From Myxococcales bacterium (GTDB taxonomy: Bacteria; Myxococcota_A; Polyangia; Polyangiales; Polyangiaceae), in NCBI GenBank assembly GCA_013298325.1, contig JAAFHJ010000253.1, forward strand, positions 1 through 7,072: a stretch of DNA of 7,072 bases. Direction: 5' to 3'. Below are positions 1 to 6,050 of this stretch, in pieces. A program made the position numbers and the translations under genes. Positions within the stretch are counted from its first letter, which is position 1. The number at the start of each line of letters is the position of its first letter. The notes beneath the pieces were generated by a model. The model was not told where the DNA came from and made no database searches. It was given only the letters and a program-made list of their open reading frames with translations.

Positions 1-478
1 GTTCAAAGTCGGTAATCGCGTCAATGTTTCAGGCGTGTACCACCAGCGTTACGGGGAGACCTGGATCACCGCGGCGACCGTCCAGAAGCAGGGAACGACC
101 GTCGAACTCCCGATCCCAAAGGTGTTCACGGTGAAACAGCTCCTCGACCGCAGCGCCTCCGTCTACGATGGGATCCTCGGCGCTGTCGACGACCCGAGCG
201 GGAAAATTCTCATTACGAACAACACGCCTGATCCGCTGGTCTACAAGACCTTCGAGTTTGAGGTTTCCGGTGGCCTTCGGATCGACGACTACGTCTATTC
301 CCGCTACGGCACCTCAGCGACCGGTGCCTACCCGCCGGCGACCTTCGGCGCTCCGAACGACAGCAAAGCCTTCGTGAACGGCACCGGCTTCACGCGGATT
401 ACTGGAATTGTTGCCTACAGCTTCGGAAACAAGAAACTCTACCCGCGCGCCGCCGACGACCTCGTATTTGCCCCCTGA
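1..478 (+). CDS. C-terminal part of a probable secreted OB-fold protein (5' end outside window)
   Basis: Reading frame 2 is open from the first bases to a TGA at 476-478, giving 158 residues. No start is needed inside the window, so the gene enters from the left. The opening residues (GNRVNVSGVYHQRYGETWI) read like the beta-hairpin of an OB-fold, and the last ~28 residues (TRITGIVAYSFGNKKLYPR, then AADDLVF) match the closing strands of the same fold. Such pairs of OB-like units are common in large extracellular proteins and exonuclease/lamin-tail-associated proteins of Myxococcota and Bacteroidetes; that is family knowledge. The visible part has no transmembrane segment or catalytic motif, so nuclease activity cannot be claimed. 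Composition is rich in Gly, Thr, Asn, Tyr and Val, as in exported beta proteins. The next gene begins 25 nt after the stop, so cotranscription is possible. An in-frame ATG-free start at 35 is only an internal codon. Fold call moderate, function unknown. Confidence 0.6.
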   Translation, partial: FKVGNRVNVSGVYHQRYGETWITAATVQKQGTTVELPIPKVFTVKQLLDRSASVYDGILGAVDDPSGKILITNNTPDPLVYKTFEFEVSGGLRIDDYVYSRYGTSATGAYPPATFGAPNDSKAFVNGTGFTRITGIVAYSFGNKKLYPRAADDLVFAP

Positions 479-492
479 ATCTTCGTTTCTTG

Positions 493-497
493 AGGAG
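493..497 (+). promoter_or_regulatory. Ribosome binding site of the 97-residue small protein gene
   Basis: AGGAG, within GAGGAGA, lies 6 nt before the ATG at 504. It is the only strong Shine-Dalgarno match seen before a gene start in this window, and it decides the start at 504 over the upstream GTG of the longer open frame that overlaps the previous gene. The three downstream genes lack such a site and begin in the stop codon of the gene before, so this may be the main ribosome entry point for the whole cassette. Confidence 0.7.
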
Positions 498-503
498 AGT
501 TCG

Positions 504-797
504 ATGCTTACGCTTTGCCCCGCCTGCGACCGTCATCACTTCTTGACCGAGGCTTGCCCCTTCTGCGCCGCAAACCGCCGCCCTTCCAGCGATCTCGCCC
601 GAAAGGCGCTTTCGTTTGCGGCGGGGGCGGTCGTCCTCGGGACGTTCGGCTGCGCCTACGGGTCGCCGGAACCCTACTGCCCGGACGCCGGGGCCCGAGA
701 CCCCGGGTGCCCCGCCCTCGATAGCGGAACAAACAACACCGCCGATGGGGCCGCCGACGCCGCGGAGACCGACGCCGGCGCTGACGCAACGAAGTGA
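504..797 (+). CDS. Small zinc-ribbon-like / lipoprotein-like protein with acidic tail; candidate substrate of the adjacent radical SAM enzyme
   Basis: This 97-residue protein has three visible parts. Residues 5-21 hold CPAC and CPFC (C5, C8, C18, C21), a zinc-ribbon-like knuckle. Residues 33-50 form a signal-peptide-like stretch: R33 K34, the hydrophobic run ALSFAAGAVVLGTF, then G49-C50. Residues 50-97 begin CAYGSPEPYC and continue as an Asp/Ala/Gly/Thr-rich tail with Cys at 59 and 69. The -3 residue before C50 is Thr rather than Leu/Val, so the lipobox is imperfect; a membrane-anchored protein with a cytoplasmic zinc ribbon is an alternative. The long polar head before the hydrophobic segment is unusual for a lipoprotein. 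Start choice rests on AGGAG 6 nt upstream. Its TGA overlaps the GTG of the radical SAM gene (GTGA). Small proteins with this head and an Ala/Asp tail are familiar in Myxococcota, usually annotated hypothetical. A role as precursor of the maturase is inferred from coupling and the CxYGxP-like motif. Confidence 0.72.
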   Translation: MLTLCPACDRHHFLTEACPFCAANRRPSSDLARKALSFAAGAVVLGTFGCAYGSPEPYCPDAGARDPGCPALDSGTNNTADGAADAAETDAGADATK

Positions 798-2071
798 GCG
801 CGCCGCGCGGAGACGGTTTCCCCGGCGTCCGGTCGCCGAGCGGCCTCGTCTATGTCGTGTGGGAAATCACCCTCCGCTGCGATCTCTCGTGTGCCCATTG
901 CGGCAGCCGGGCCGGTCGCGCGCGCCCCGATGAACTCACCACCGAAGAGGCGCTGCGCGTCGTGGGGGAGCTCGCTGAGCTTGGCGCCGAAGAGATCACC
1001 CTCATCGGCGGCGAGGCCTATTTGCGCCCCGATTTCGAGGAGCTAGCGAGTGCGATCGCCGACGCAGGCATGCGTTGCGCGATGACGAGCGGCGGCCGGG
1101 CGATCGACACGGAACGGGCGCGCGCGCTTCGCCGGGCCCGAGTCTCCCAGGTCTCCGTCTCCCTCGACGGCCTTGCCCACGCCCACGACGTCCAGCGCTC
1201 CCTCACCGGCAGTTTCGATGCGGCCCTTCAATCGATGAAGTGCCTTGCTGATGCTGGCGTGGAGATCTCTGTGAATACCCAGCTCAATCGCTGGAGTTTT
1301 CCGGACTTGGACGCGGTTTTTGCGCTTGCACATGCCCACGGTGCGGCGAGCTGGCAAGTCCAGCACACCGTCCCGATGGGGCGCGCCGCCGAGCGACCGG
1401 GGTGGCTGTTTCAGCCATGGGAGATCCTTGTCGTCCACCCGAAGCTCGCGGAACTCGCGGCGCGTGGGGCGGCGATGGAGCGTCCGATGCACCTCTGGCC
1501 CGCAAACAACATCGGCTACTTTGGGCCCCACGAGGCGCAAATTCGCGGGCGCGGCGTCCATCGCGATCGCGCCTGGGGCGGCTGCATCGCCGGCAAACAT
1601 GCCCTTGGCCTGGAGAGCGATGGCACTGTGAAGGGGTGCCCTTCGCTTCCGACGGCGACCTGGGCTGCCGGCTCGACCCGCACCCACCGCCTCGCCGACC
1701 TGTGGGAGGAGAGCCGAACGCTTCGCCGGATTCGCGACCGCGCGAGCGAAGGGGGGAGCGATCTCTGGGGGCGATGCAAGGATTGTTATTACGCAAGCGT
1801 TTGCCGCGGCGGATGCACCTGGACCGCGGAAGTCTTCTTTGGAAAACACGGGAACAATCCCTATTGTCATCACCGTGCAAGTACCCTTCGCGAGCAGGGC
1901 CTGCGTGAGCGCTTGATCCCCCAGCCGCCGGCGCCAGGCGTCCTTGCTGCCCCCTTCGATCACCGCCTGTTTTCGCTGGTCGAAGAGCCCTTTCGGGACG
2001 ACGAGTTCTTCGTCGCGCCGCCGACGAGCGACTTCTTCCCGACGCCGCGCCGCCTGCCTCTCGCGCCGTGA
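794..2071 (+). CDS. Radical SAM/SPASM protein, peptide-maturase-like
   Basis: This 425-residue protein has the radical SAM cluster motif C29-x3-C33-x2-C36 (LRCDLSCAHCG), which binds the SAM-cleaving [4Fe-4S] cluster, and the SAM-contacting GGE at 72-74. A C-terminal SPASM domain is shown by C264, C282, then C328-x2-C331-x5-C337-x3-C341 and C358, the pattern that holds auxiliary Fe-S clusters. The family (anaerobic sulfatase- and peptide-maturases such as AnSME, PqqE, MftC) performs radical chemistry on protein or peptide side chains; the exact reaction here cannot be read from sequence. No RRE/PqqD-like domain is visible. Residues ~372-425 form a Pro-rich, acidic/aromatic tail beyond the last cluster ligand. 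The GTG start at 794 overlaps the stop of the small protein; it has no clear Shine-Dalgarno, so coupling is likely. It closely resembles Myxococcota maturases annotated as partners of short peptides. Enzyme class is near certain; the substrate is inferred. Confidence 0.95.
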   Translation: MSAPRGDGFPGVRSPSGLVYVVWEITLRCDLSCAHCGSRAGRARPDELTTEEALRVVGELAELGAEEITLIGGEAYLRPDFEELASAIADAGMRCAMTSGGRAIDTERARALRRARVSQVSVSLDGLAHAHDVQRSLTGSFDAALQSMKCLADAGVEISVNTQLNRWSFPDLDAVFALAHAHGAASWQVQHTVPMGRAAERPGWLFQPWEILVVHPKLAELAARGAAMERPMHLWPANNIGYFGPHEAQIRGRGVHRDRAWGGCIAGKHALGLESDGTVKGCPSLPTATWAAGSTRTHRLADLWEESRTLRRIRDRASEGGSDLWGRCKDCYYASVCRGGCTWTAEVFFGKHGNNPYCHHRASTLREQGLRERLIPQPPAPGVLAAPFDHRLFSLVEEPFRDDEFFVAPPTSDFFPTPRRLPLAP

Positions 2072-3630
2072 CCGTCGCCGCTCCGAGTTCACCTTCCGTC
2101 CTTCGGCGGGCGGCCGCTGTCGGCGTCGCCCTCCATCTGGCGATCACCGGAGCGCTGGTGATCGCCACGCGCGCGCGCACCGGCGGCGCGATGAGCTACC
2201 CCCTCGACGACGCGTTCATTCACCTGGCGCTGGCGAAAAATCTCATTCATCACGGGGTGTTCGGCGTTACCCGTTTTGCGTTCACGAGCACGTCGAGTTC
2301 GGTCCTCTGGCCCTTCCTGCTCGCCCCCTTCGAGCCGATCTTCGGCGTCTACGCGCCTGTTGTCCTCGCGACCCTCGCGTCGTCGGTGGTCCCTCTGCTC
2401 GCGGCGGTTGCGGCGACCGAGGAGAACCTTCCTCGGAAATGGGTGTACAGCGCATCTATTGCGGCGGTCCTTCTCGCGCCGACGCCCGGACTCGCCGCCC
2501 TCGGCATGGAGCACGCGCTCCATGTGCCTGCGTCGCTCGCCTACCTGCTTGCCGTTCGGCGGAGGCTCGAAGGTCGCCCGTCGCCTGGTTTTTTCCTGGT
2601 AGCGAGCGCTTTTCTTGTGGCCGGCACCCGCTACGAAGGGGGGATCCTCGTCGCCCTTGGGACGTGCGCGCTTATCCTTGTAGAACGCAAGCAATGGCGC
2701 ATCGCTGCGCTCTCGGCGCTAGCCGGTCTCGCGCCGATCGTTACGTTCGGCCTCTGGGCGAAGGCCCATGGCGCTCTCTTTTTGCCCTATTCGGTCGTCA
2801 TGAAGGGGGCGCACCCGCCACCCGGCTTTTCGGCGACGGTCGGCTATTTCCTCGCGGGGGCCTGGGAAAAGCTTGTCGCGACCCCCGCGCTCGCCGTCCT
2901 CGCGATGGTTGCATGCTGCATGTTATTCGTCGTCAAAGACCAGCCGAGGCGGGCACTACTCGCGGTTGCCGTCGGCACCGCGGCGGTTCACGTCTGCGTC
3001 GCGGCCGTCGGTTGGTTCTTCCGCTACGAGGCCTACCTGATCGTGATCCTGACGGCGGTCCTCCTCGCCGCGGGCGCCGATTCTCTTCGTAGGTTCAAGC
3101 GTTTGCAGGTGCTTGGGCTTGTTGGAATGCTGGTTCTCGCGCCAGCCTTCCGAAGCGCCCACATGCTCGCGCAGACGCCGCGGGCGGCGACGAACATCTT
3201 CGAACAGCAGGTTCAGATCGGACGTTTCGCCGCCCGGGAATTCCCGGAGGCGCCGGTCGCCGTCAACGACATCGGCGCCGTTGCCTATTTGCATGATGCA
3301 CCGATCGTCGACCTCATGGGGCTCGCGAGCGGCTCTGTCGCGAAGGCGCGCGGCTACCGGATCGCGAGCGCGCTCTCGCCGGCCGTCGTCGCCGCGGAAA
3401 CCGGCGGAGTGCCGGTGGCTATCCTCTACGATCGTTGGTTTTCCGGGCAGTTACCGAGTCACTGGAAGGCGCGTCGTCGCTGGCGTATCTCGGGGGTGAT
3501 CACACCCGCCTTTGCGACGGTCACGATCTACGCCTGCGACCCGTCAACCATCGACGCTGTCGACGCGGCCCTTGCACGCTTCGAACCGCTCCTCCCCGTC
3601 GGCGTCGAACGCCTCCCCCCCGAGCTATGA
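2068..3630 (+). CDS. GT-C-type multi-pass membrane protein, probable glycosyltransferase family 39-like
   Basis: This 520-residue polytopic membrane protein has a first hydrophobic helix at ~15-34. It is followed by PLDDAFIHLALAKNL with the Asp pair D47-D48 and H52, the short acidic motif in the first extracytoplasmic loop of GT-C polyprenyl-phosphate-sugar transferases. FTSTSSSVLWP and the TRYEGG motif further on are also typical of this group. About nine or ten hydrophobic stretches run to residue ~370; the rest is a soluble, probably periplasmic C-terminal region with VAVNDIGAVAYLHDAPIVDLMGLAS, a segment conserved in these bacterial GT-C-like proteins. By family it would move a sugar from a lipid carrier to an acceptor outside the membrane; acceptor and sugar are unknown. 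The GTG start lies in the stop of the radical SAM gene (GTGA) with no Shine-Dalgarno; an ATG at 2191 would lose the first helix. Glycosyltransferase activity is inferred, the membrane fold is seen. Confidence 0.8.
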   Translation: MTVAAPSSPSVLRRAAAVGVALHLAITGALVIATRARTGGAMSYPLDDAFIHLALAKNLIHHGVFGVTRFAFTSTSSSVLWPFLLAPFEPIFGVYAPVVLATLASSVVPLLAAVAATEENLPRKWVYSASIAAVLLAPTPGLAALGMEHALHVPASLAYLLAVRRRLEGRPSPGFFLVASAFLVAGTRYEGGILVALGTCALILVERKQWRIAALSALAGLAPIVTFGLWAKAHGALFLPYSVVMKGAHPPPGFSATVGYFLAGAWEKLVATPALAVLAMVACCMLFVVKDQPRRALLAVAVGTAAVHVCVAAVGWFFRYEAYLIVILTAVLLAAGADSLRRFKRLQVLGLVGMLVLAPAFRSAHMLAQTPRAATNIFEQQVQIGRFAAREFPEAPVAVNDIGAVAYLHDAPIVDLMGLASGSVAKARGYRIASALSPAVVAAETGGVPVAILYDRWFSGQLPSHWKARRRWRISGVITPAFATVTIYACDPSTIDAVDAALARFEPLLPVGVERLPPEL

Positions 3631-4151
3631 CATTTGCAAAATACACGTATCGATCCGGCCGAAATGACGATTCCGACGCGCTGATCGCGCTCCTCGGGAG
3701 CTGCTTTGCCGAATACGAAAACTGCGTCCTCGACGTCGACGGAGAGATTCCGGAACTCCGTGCGATCGCAGATGCTTTTACCGCTTGGGGCGGTGAGTTT
3801 CGCGTTGCAGAACGGGACGGGCGCGTCGTCGCCTGCGTCGGTTTTGCGCGCCACGAAGGGGGAGAGCGGGGCCACTACGAGCTCAAGAAGCTCTACGCCT
3901 ATAGCGACGAGCGCGGGGCGGCGGGGCCTGCGGGCCCGCTGGTCGATTGGGTCGAGGAGGCGGTCGTCGCCCGTGGCGGGACAACCATCGACCTCTGGAG
4001 CGACACGCGATTTACCCGAGCCCACCGCTTTTACGAAAAGCGCGGCTACCAGAAATCCGGTGAAACGCGCGAACTCTTTGACAAAAGTGACACGATTGAG
4101 TTTCGTTTTGTGAAGCGCTTGGGTGCGGTGCACGGCTCCACGCCAGCCTGA
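3627..4151 (+). CDS. GNAT-family N-acetyltransferase
   Basis: This 174-residue protein is the usual length for a single-domain GNAT. The fold is seen in order: an N-terminal helix region with CFAEYENC (26-33), strands REF..RVAERDGRVVACVGFAR (58-75), the motif A strand ELKKLYAY (85-92), the acetyl-CoA loop and following helix (95-116), then motif B with FTRAHRFYEKRGYQK (129-143) and a closing strand TIEFRFVKRL. The family transfers an acyl group, usually acetyl, from CoA to an amine or hydroxyl; the acceptor is unknown. The loop reads ERGAAGPAG instead of the usual RGxGxG/A and seems one residue longer. The frame extends upstream to 3435, but ATG 3627 is chosen because it overlaps the preceding stop (ATGA) and fits the family N-terminus. 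It is the last gene of the coupled cassette. It could act on a sugar or peptide made by its neighbours, or be a simple passenger. Confidence 0.88.
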   Translation: MTFAKYTYRSGRNDDSDALIALLGSCFAEYENCVLDVDGEIPELRAIADAFTAWGGEFRVAERDGRVVACVGFARHEGGERGHYELKKLYAYSDERGAAGPAGPLVDWVEEAVVARGGTTIDLWSDTRFTRAHRFYEKRGYQKSGETRELFDKSDTIEFRFVKRLGAVHGSTPA

Positions 4152-4185
4152 CGACGCTCGACGCTCCGCCTGCGATGCGTCAGGC
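4146..4185 (+). terminator. Possible hairpin at the end of the cassette
   Basis: GCCTGACG at 4146-4153 is perfectly complementary to CGTCAGGC at 4178-4185, giving an 8-bp stem with a 24-nt loop that overlaps the GNAT stop codon. It sits where the cassette should end. There is no T-run after it, so it is not a canonical intrinsic terminator; it may be an mRNA 3'-end stabiliser or chance in GC-rich DNA. Confidence 0.3.
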
Positions 4186-4787
4186 CGCCCGCCGATCTGG
4201 CCACCGCCGGGAGTACGAATGTGGACTTCTCGCGATTGATGCGTCGAAGAGAGTTCCGGGGCTCCCCGGCGTATGAACCGCGCATGGCGATCCCTGCCTG
4301 CGAGTCGCTGATTCCCCTCGCGAGCTCCAAAATAGCCGAAGAACCAGAAGTTATTGCCGACGCTGCTGTGTCTCCCGGCAGCCGGCTATCGACAATCTGG
4401 GCACGATCAAATGCGATTTTTCGCAAGAATGCGACCGTGGAACGTTCGGCGTGTGGAGCATTGTGTAGGAAATACAACGAGCCGCGTGCTTGGTCTTGTT
4501 TGTGGCCGCGGCACAATATTCAATTCGATTGCGCGCACTTTTTCGCGACACCGTCGGAAGCCGACCGAGCGGCCCCTGAAGTGTGCTGCACACGCGCGAA
4601 TCTTTGCGCTGGCGGTGGTTGCGAGCTGTGTGGGTGATTCTGTCGCAGTTTCAGCGTCTTGCGTGGTGGTTCGCGGGCGTGTCCTTCGGTGTCGAGGGCT
4701 TGCACCATCCGCGCGCCAAAGCACGCACGTAGCATCTGAGGTGGAAGTTCTGCCTTTGATCTGCGAAACTCTCTGACCCCCTTCGCT
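4152..4787. other. 636-nt stretch with no convincing gene
   Basis: Between the GNAT stop and the next ATG, composition is more mixed than in the flanking genes, with AT-richer spots around 4330-4350, 4400-4425 and 4510-4535. The best open frame is 138 residues from a GTG at 4221, preceded by GGGAG at 4209-4213; it ends at 4637. It is Cys-rich near its end, but its third codon positions lack the strong G/C bias of the neighbouring genes and I recognise no domain, so it is not called. A short hairpin (TGCGA-TTTT-TCGCA) lies at 4412-4425. No tRNA or repeat unit was found. It probably contains the promoter of the coiled-coil gene and may include a decayed gene. Confidence 0.5.
4496..4524 (+). promoter_or_regulatory. 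Weak sigma70-like promoter candidate
   Basis: TTGTTT at 4496-4501 and TTCAAT at 4519-4524 are separated by 17 nt, in one of the AT-richer parts of the intergenic stretch. They match the -35 and -10 consensus at 3 of 6 and 4 of 6 positions. It points towards the coiled-coil gene, whose start is ~260 nt away, so a long leader would follow. Chance match is quite possible. Confidence 0.15.
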
Positions 4788-5918
4788 ATGGATACGGCCG
4801 CCCTTACTCGCCTCGCTGCGCGCATTGAAGCTCTTGAAGCCGAGAAGACGGCCCTTGTTCGCCGCGTCCTTCGCGGCGAAGGGGACCTCCGCGCCGCCGA
4901 CGAGCGCGCAGCGGAGGCTTCCCTACGGTTTCGCGAAGCGCAGGCCCGAGCCGACGCCGAAGCGACGCAAGCGGCCGAATTTCTGCGTGATCGAGACGCG
5001 CTGCGCGGCGAGCTGGCGGCGCAAACGATGCTCCTCCGCGAACTTCCCGTCCTTGCGGCGCGCTGCGAAGCGCTTGAGGCTGCGGCGGCGGAGTCGGTGG
5101 ATGAGGCCGGGGCAAGAGCTGCGCTAAACCGAGCACTTTCCACCGAACGAGCCCTTCGTGCTGCCATCGAAGACGCATTTTCCCAGGAGGCGCTCGCGCG
5201 CGCCGACCTCGAGAATGCATTGGCCGAGAGCCACGCGGCGCGCATGACGATGGACGAGGCGCTTGCCGGCGAACGGAAGCAACGCGCGCGCGCGGAAGTC
5301 GCGTTGGCGGCTACGGGGGAACTTCTGAAGGCGGCTGAACAGCGGAGCGTTCCGCCAAGTCGCCGGGACGAGCCGGTGTACGAACGCGATTTCCCAAGGA
5401 GCGAGCCGCCATCGAGTGCGCTCCCCTCCAAAGAATCGCGGCTTCGCGAGAAGGGGCTCCGCGACGAATTGACCCTTCTTGGGGCGCGGAACGACGCGCT
5501 CGTCGATCTCGCCAAGCACGCCCTCCGCGCACTTCTCGCCGCCGTCGACCGCCCGGGGGACGCAGCCCCCGCAATGACGGACGTCGCCGAGCGGCTCCGA
5601 ATGCTCCTTGGCGGCGTCGCGCCGGGGCGGGCTGAGCCTCGCCTTGCCGCGGCGACCGTCAGTTCGCTGGGCGGCACGCTTCAGATCGACCCCACGCTTG
5701 GTTATGTAATTATTGATTTTTCGCGAATCCGCCCGGCGGAGGCGCCCACGGACGGCGACGCCAGCGAAGACGACGGATTTGCCGACGCCTACCTCCTCTT
5801 CGTCGCTTCGTGGGCGGCATCGGTCTATCTCGCTTCCAAGACGGTGCAGCTCGCGCCAGAGGCCGGAGACGACGCGCGTATCTTCCGATTCACCCCCTTC
5901 GGAACCAGCCATCGGTGA
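4788..5918 (+). CDS. Hypothetical coiled-coil protein with five 14-residue repeats
   Basis: I do not recognise a named family for this 376-residue protein. Residues ~1-184 are almost entirely helical and charged (Ala, Glu, Arg, Leu), a probable long coiled coil starting LTRLAARIEALEAEKTALVRR. Within it, residues 110-179 are five back-to-back 14-residue units of the form R-A-x-hydrophobic-(E/D/N)-x-A-(L/F)-(S/A) plus five variable residues. Residues ~185-220 are a Pro/Ser/Arg/Glu-rich linker, ~221-276 a second helical part, and ~285-376 a compact region with beta character (LGGTLQIDPTLGYVIIDFS) and an acidic loop (TDGDASEDDG) before a hydrophobic helix-like stretch (AYLLFVASWAASVYLAS). There is no signal peptide. 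The ATG at 4788 has no clear Shine-Dalgarno, but the coiled coil begins at once after it, and codon bias matches the neighbours. A structural or scaffold role is a guess. It is not obviously linked to the genes on either side. Confidence 0.8.
   Translation: MDTAALTRLAARIEALEAEKTALVRRVLRGEGDLRAADERAAEASLRFREAQARADAEATQAAEFLRDRDALRGELAAQTMLLRELPVLAARCEALEAAAAESVDEAGARAALNRALSTERALRAAIEDAFSQEALARADLENALAESHAARMTMDEALAGERKQRARAEVALAATGELLKAAEQRSVPPSRRDEPVYERDFPRSEPPSSALPSKESRLREKGLRDELTLLGARNDALVDLAKHALRALLAAVDRPGDAAPAMTDVAERLRMLLGGVAPGRAEPRLAAATVSSLGGTLQIDPTLGYVIIDFSRIRPAEAPTDGDASEDDGFADAYLLFVASWAASVYLASKTVQLAPEAGDDARIFRFTPFGTSHR
5115..5324 (+). repeat. Five tandem 42-nt (14-codon) coding repeats
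   Basis: Residues 110-179 of the coiled-coil protein align without gaps as five 14-residue units, each starting with Arg. Position 4 is L, I, L, M, A; position 7 is always Ala; position 8 is L, F, L, L, L; position 9 is S, S, A, A, A. The nucleotide copies have diverged, so this is an old protein-level repeat rather than a recent DNA duplication. Fourteen residues equals two heptads, in keeping with a coiled coil. Confidence 0.7.
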
Positions 5919-6050
5919 GTGAGATCCCGACGACGAAGAGGCGCAGCCCGGCCAAACACATCACATTTTCGAGCTGATGCCAAAGAGCGTGGGCGGTGAT
6001 GAGCCGCGCTTTCGCGAAAAAGCGCCATTGAGCGTCGAAAGAAGAGTGAA
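5919..6050. other. Short convergent intergenic gap
   Basis: These 132 nt separate the + strand coiled-coil gene from the end of the - strand dioxygenase gene. The only structure seen is the hairpin at 6006-6025. Minus-strand open frames crossing it lack a ribosome binding site and overlap both genes, so none is called. Confidence 0.5.
6006..6025. terminator. Possible shared hairpin between convergent genes
   Basis: GCGCTTT at 6006-6012 pairs with AAAGCGC at 6019-6025 around a 6-nt loop. Lying between two genes that face each other, it could end transcription from either side. Neither strand has a T-run directly after the stem, so an intrinsic terminator is not secure. Confidence 0.3.

Noticed and set aside
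1043..2092. 349-codon open frame on the minus strand opposite the radical SAM gene
   Set aside because: Arg/Ala-rich low-quality composition, no domain, and it lies entirely against a gene with all radical SAM/SPASM motifs; a GC-rich shadow frame.
1944..3092. 382-codon + strand frame overlapping the radical SAM and GT-C genes
   Set aside because: Arg/Pro-rich off-frame shadow; the overlapping GT-C frame has clear membrane helices and family motifs.
4412..4425. TGCGA-TTTT-TCGCA hairpin as a terminator
   Set aside because: Only a 5-bp stem with no T-run after it, and ~260 nt past the nearest upstream stop; likely chance.
4046..4516. 156-codon minus-strand open frame across the end of the GNAT gene and the intergenic stretch
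   Set aside because: It overlaps a solid gene on the other strand, has no ribosome site and no recognised domain, though parts look less biased than a usual shadow.
4221..4637. 138-codon Cys-rich open frame with a GGGAG site upstream
   Set aside because: Weak third-position G/C bias compared with its neighbours and no recognised domain; noted in the intergenic entry instead of being called a gene.
4520..5677. 385-codon minus-strand open frame opposite the coiled-coil gene
   Set aside because: Almost only Ser, Arg and Ala, as expected for the antisense of an Ala/Glu/Arg coiled coil; no ribosome site or domain.
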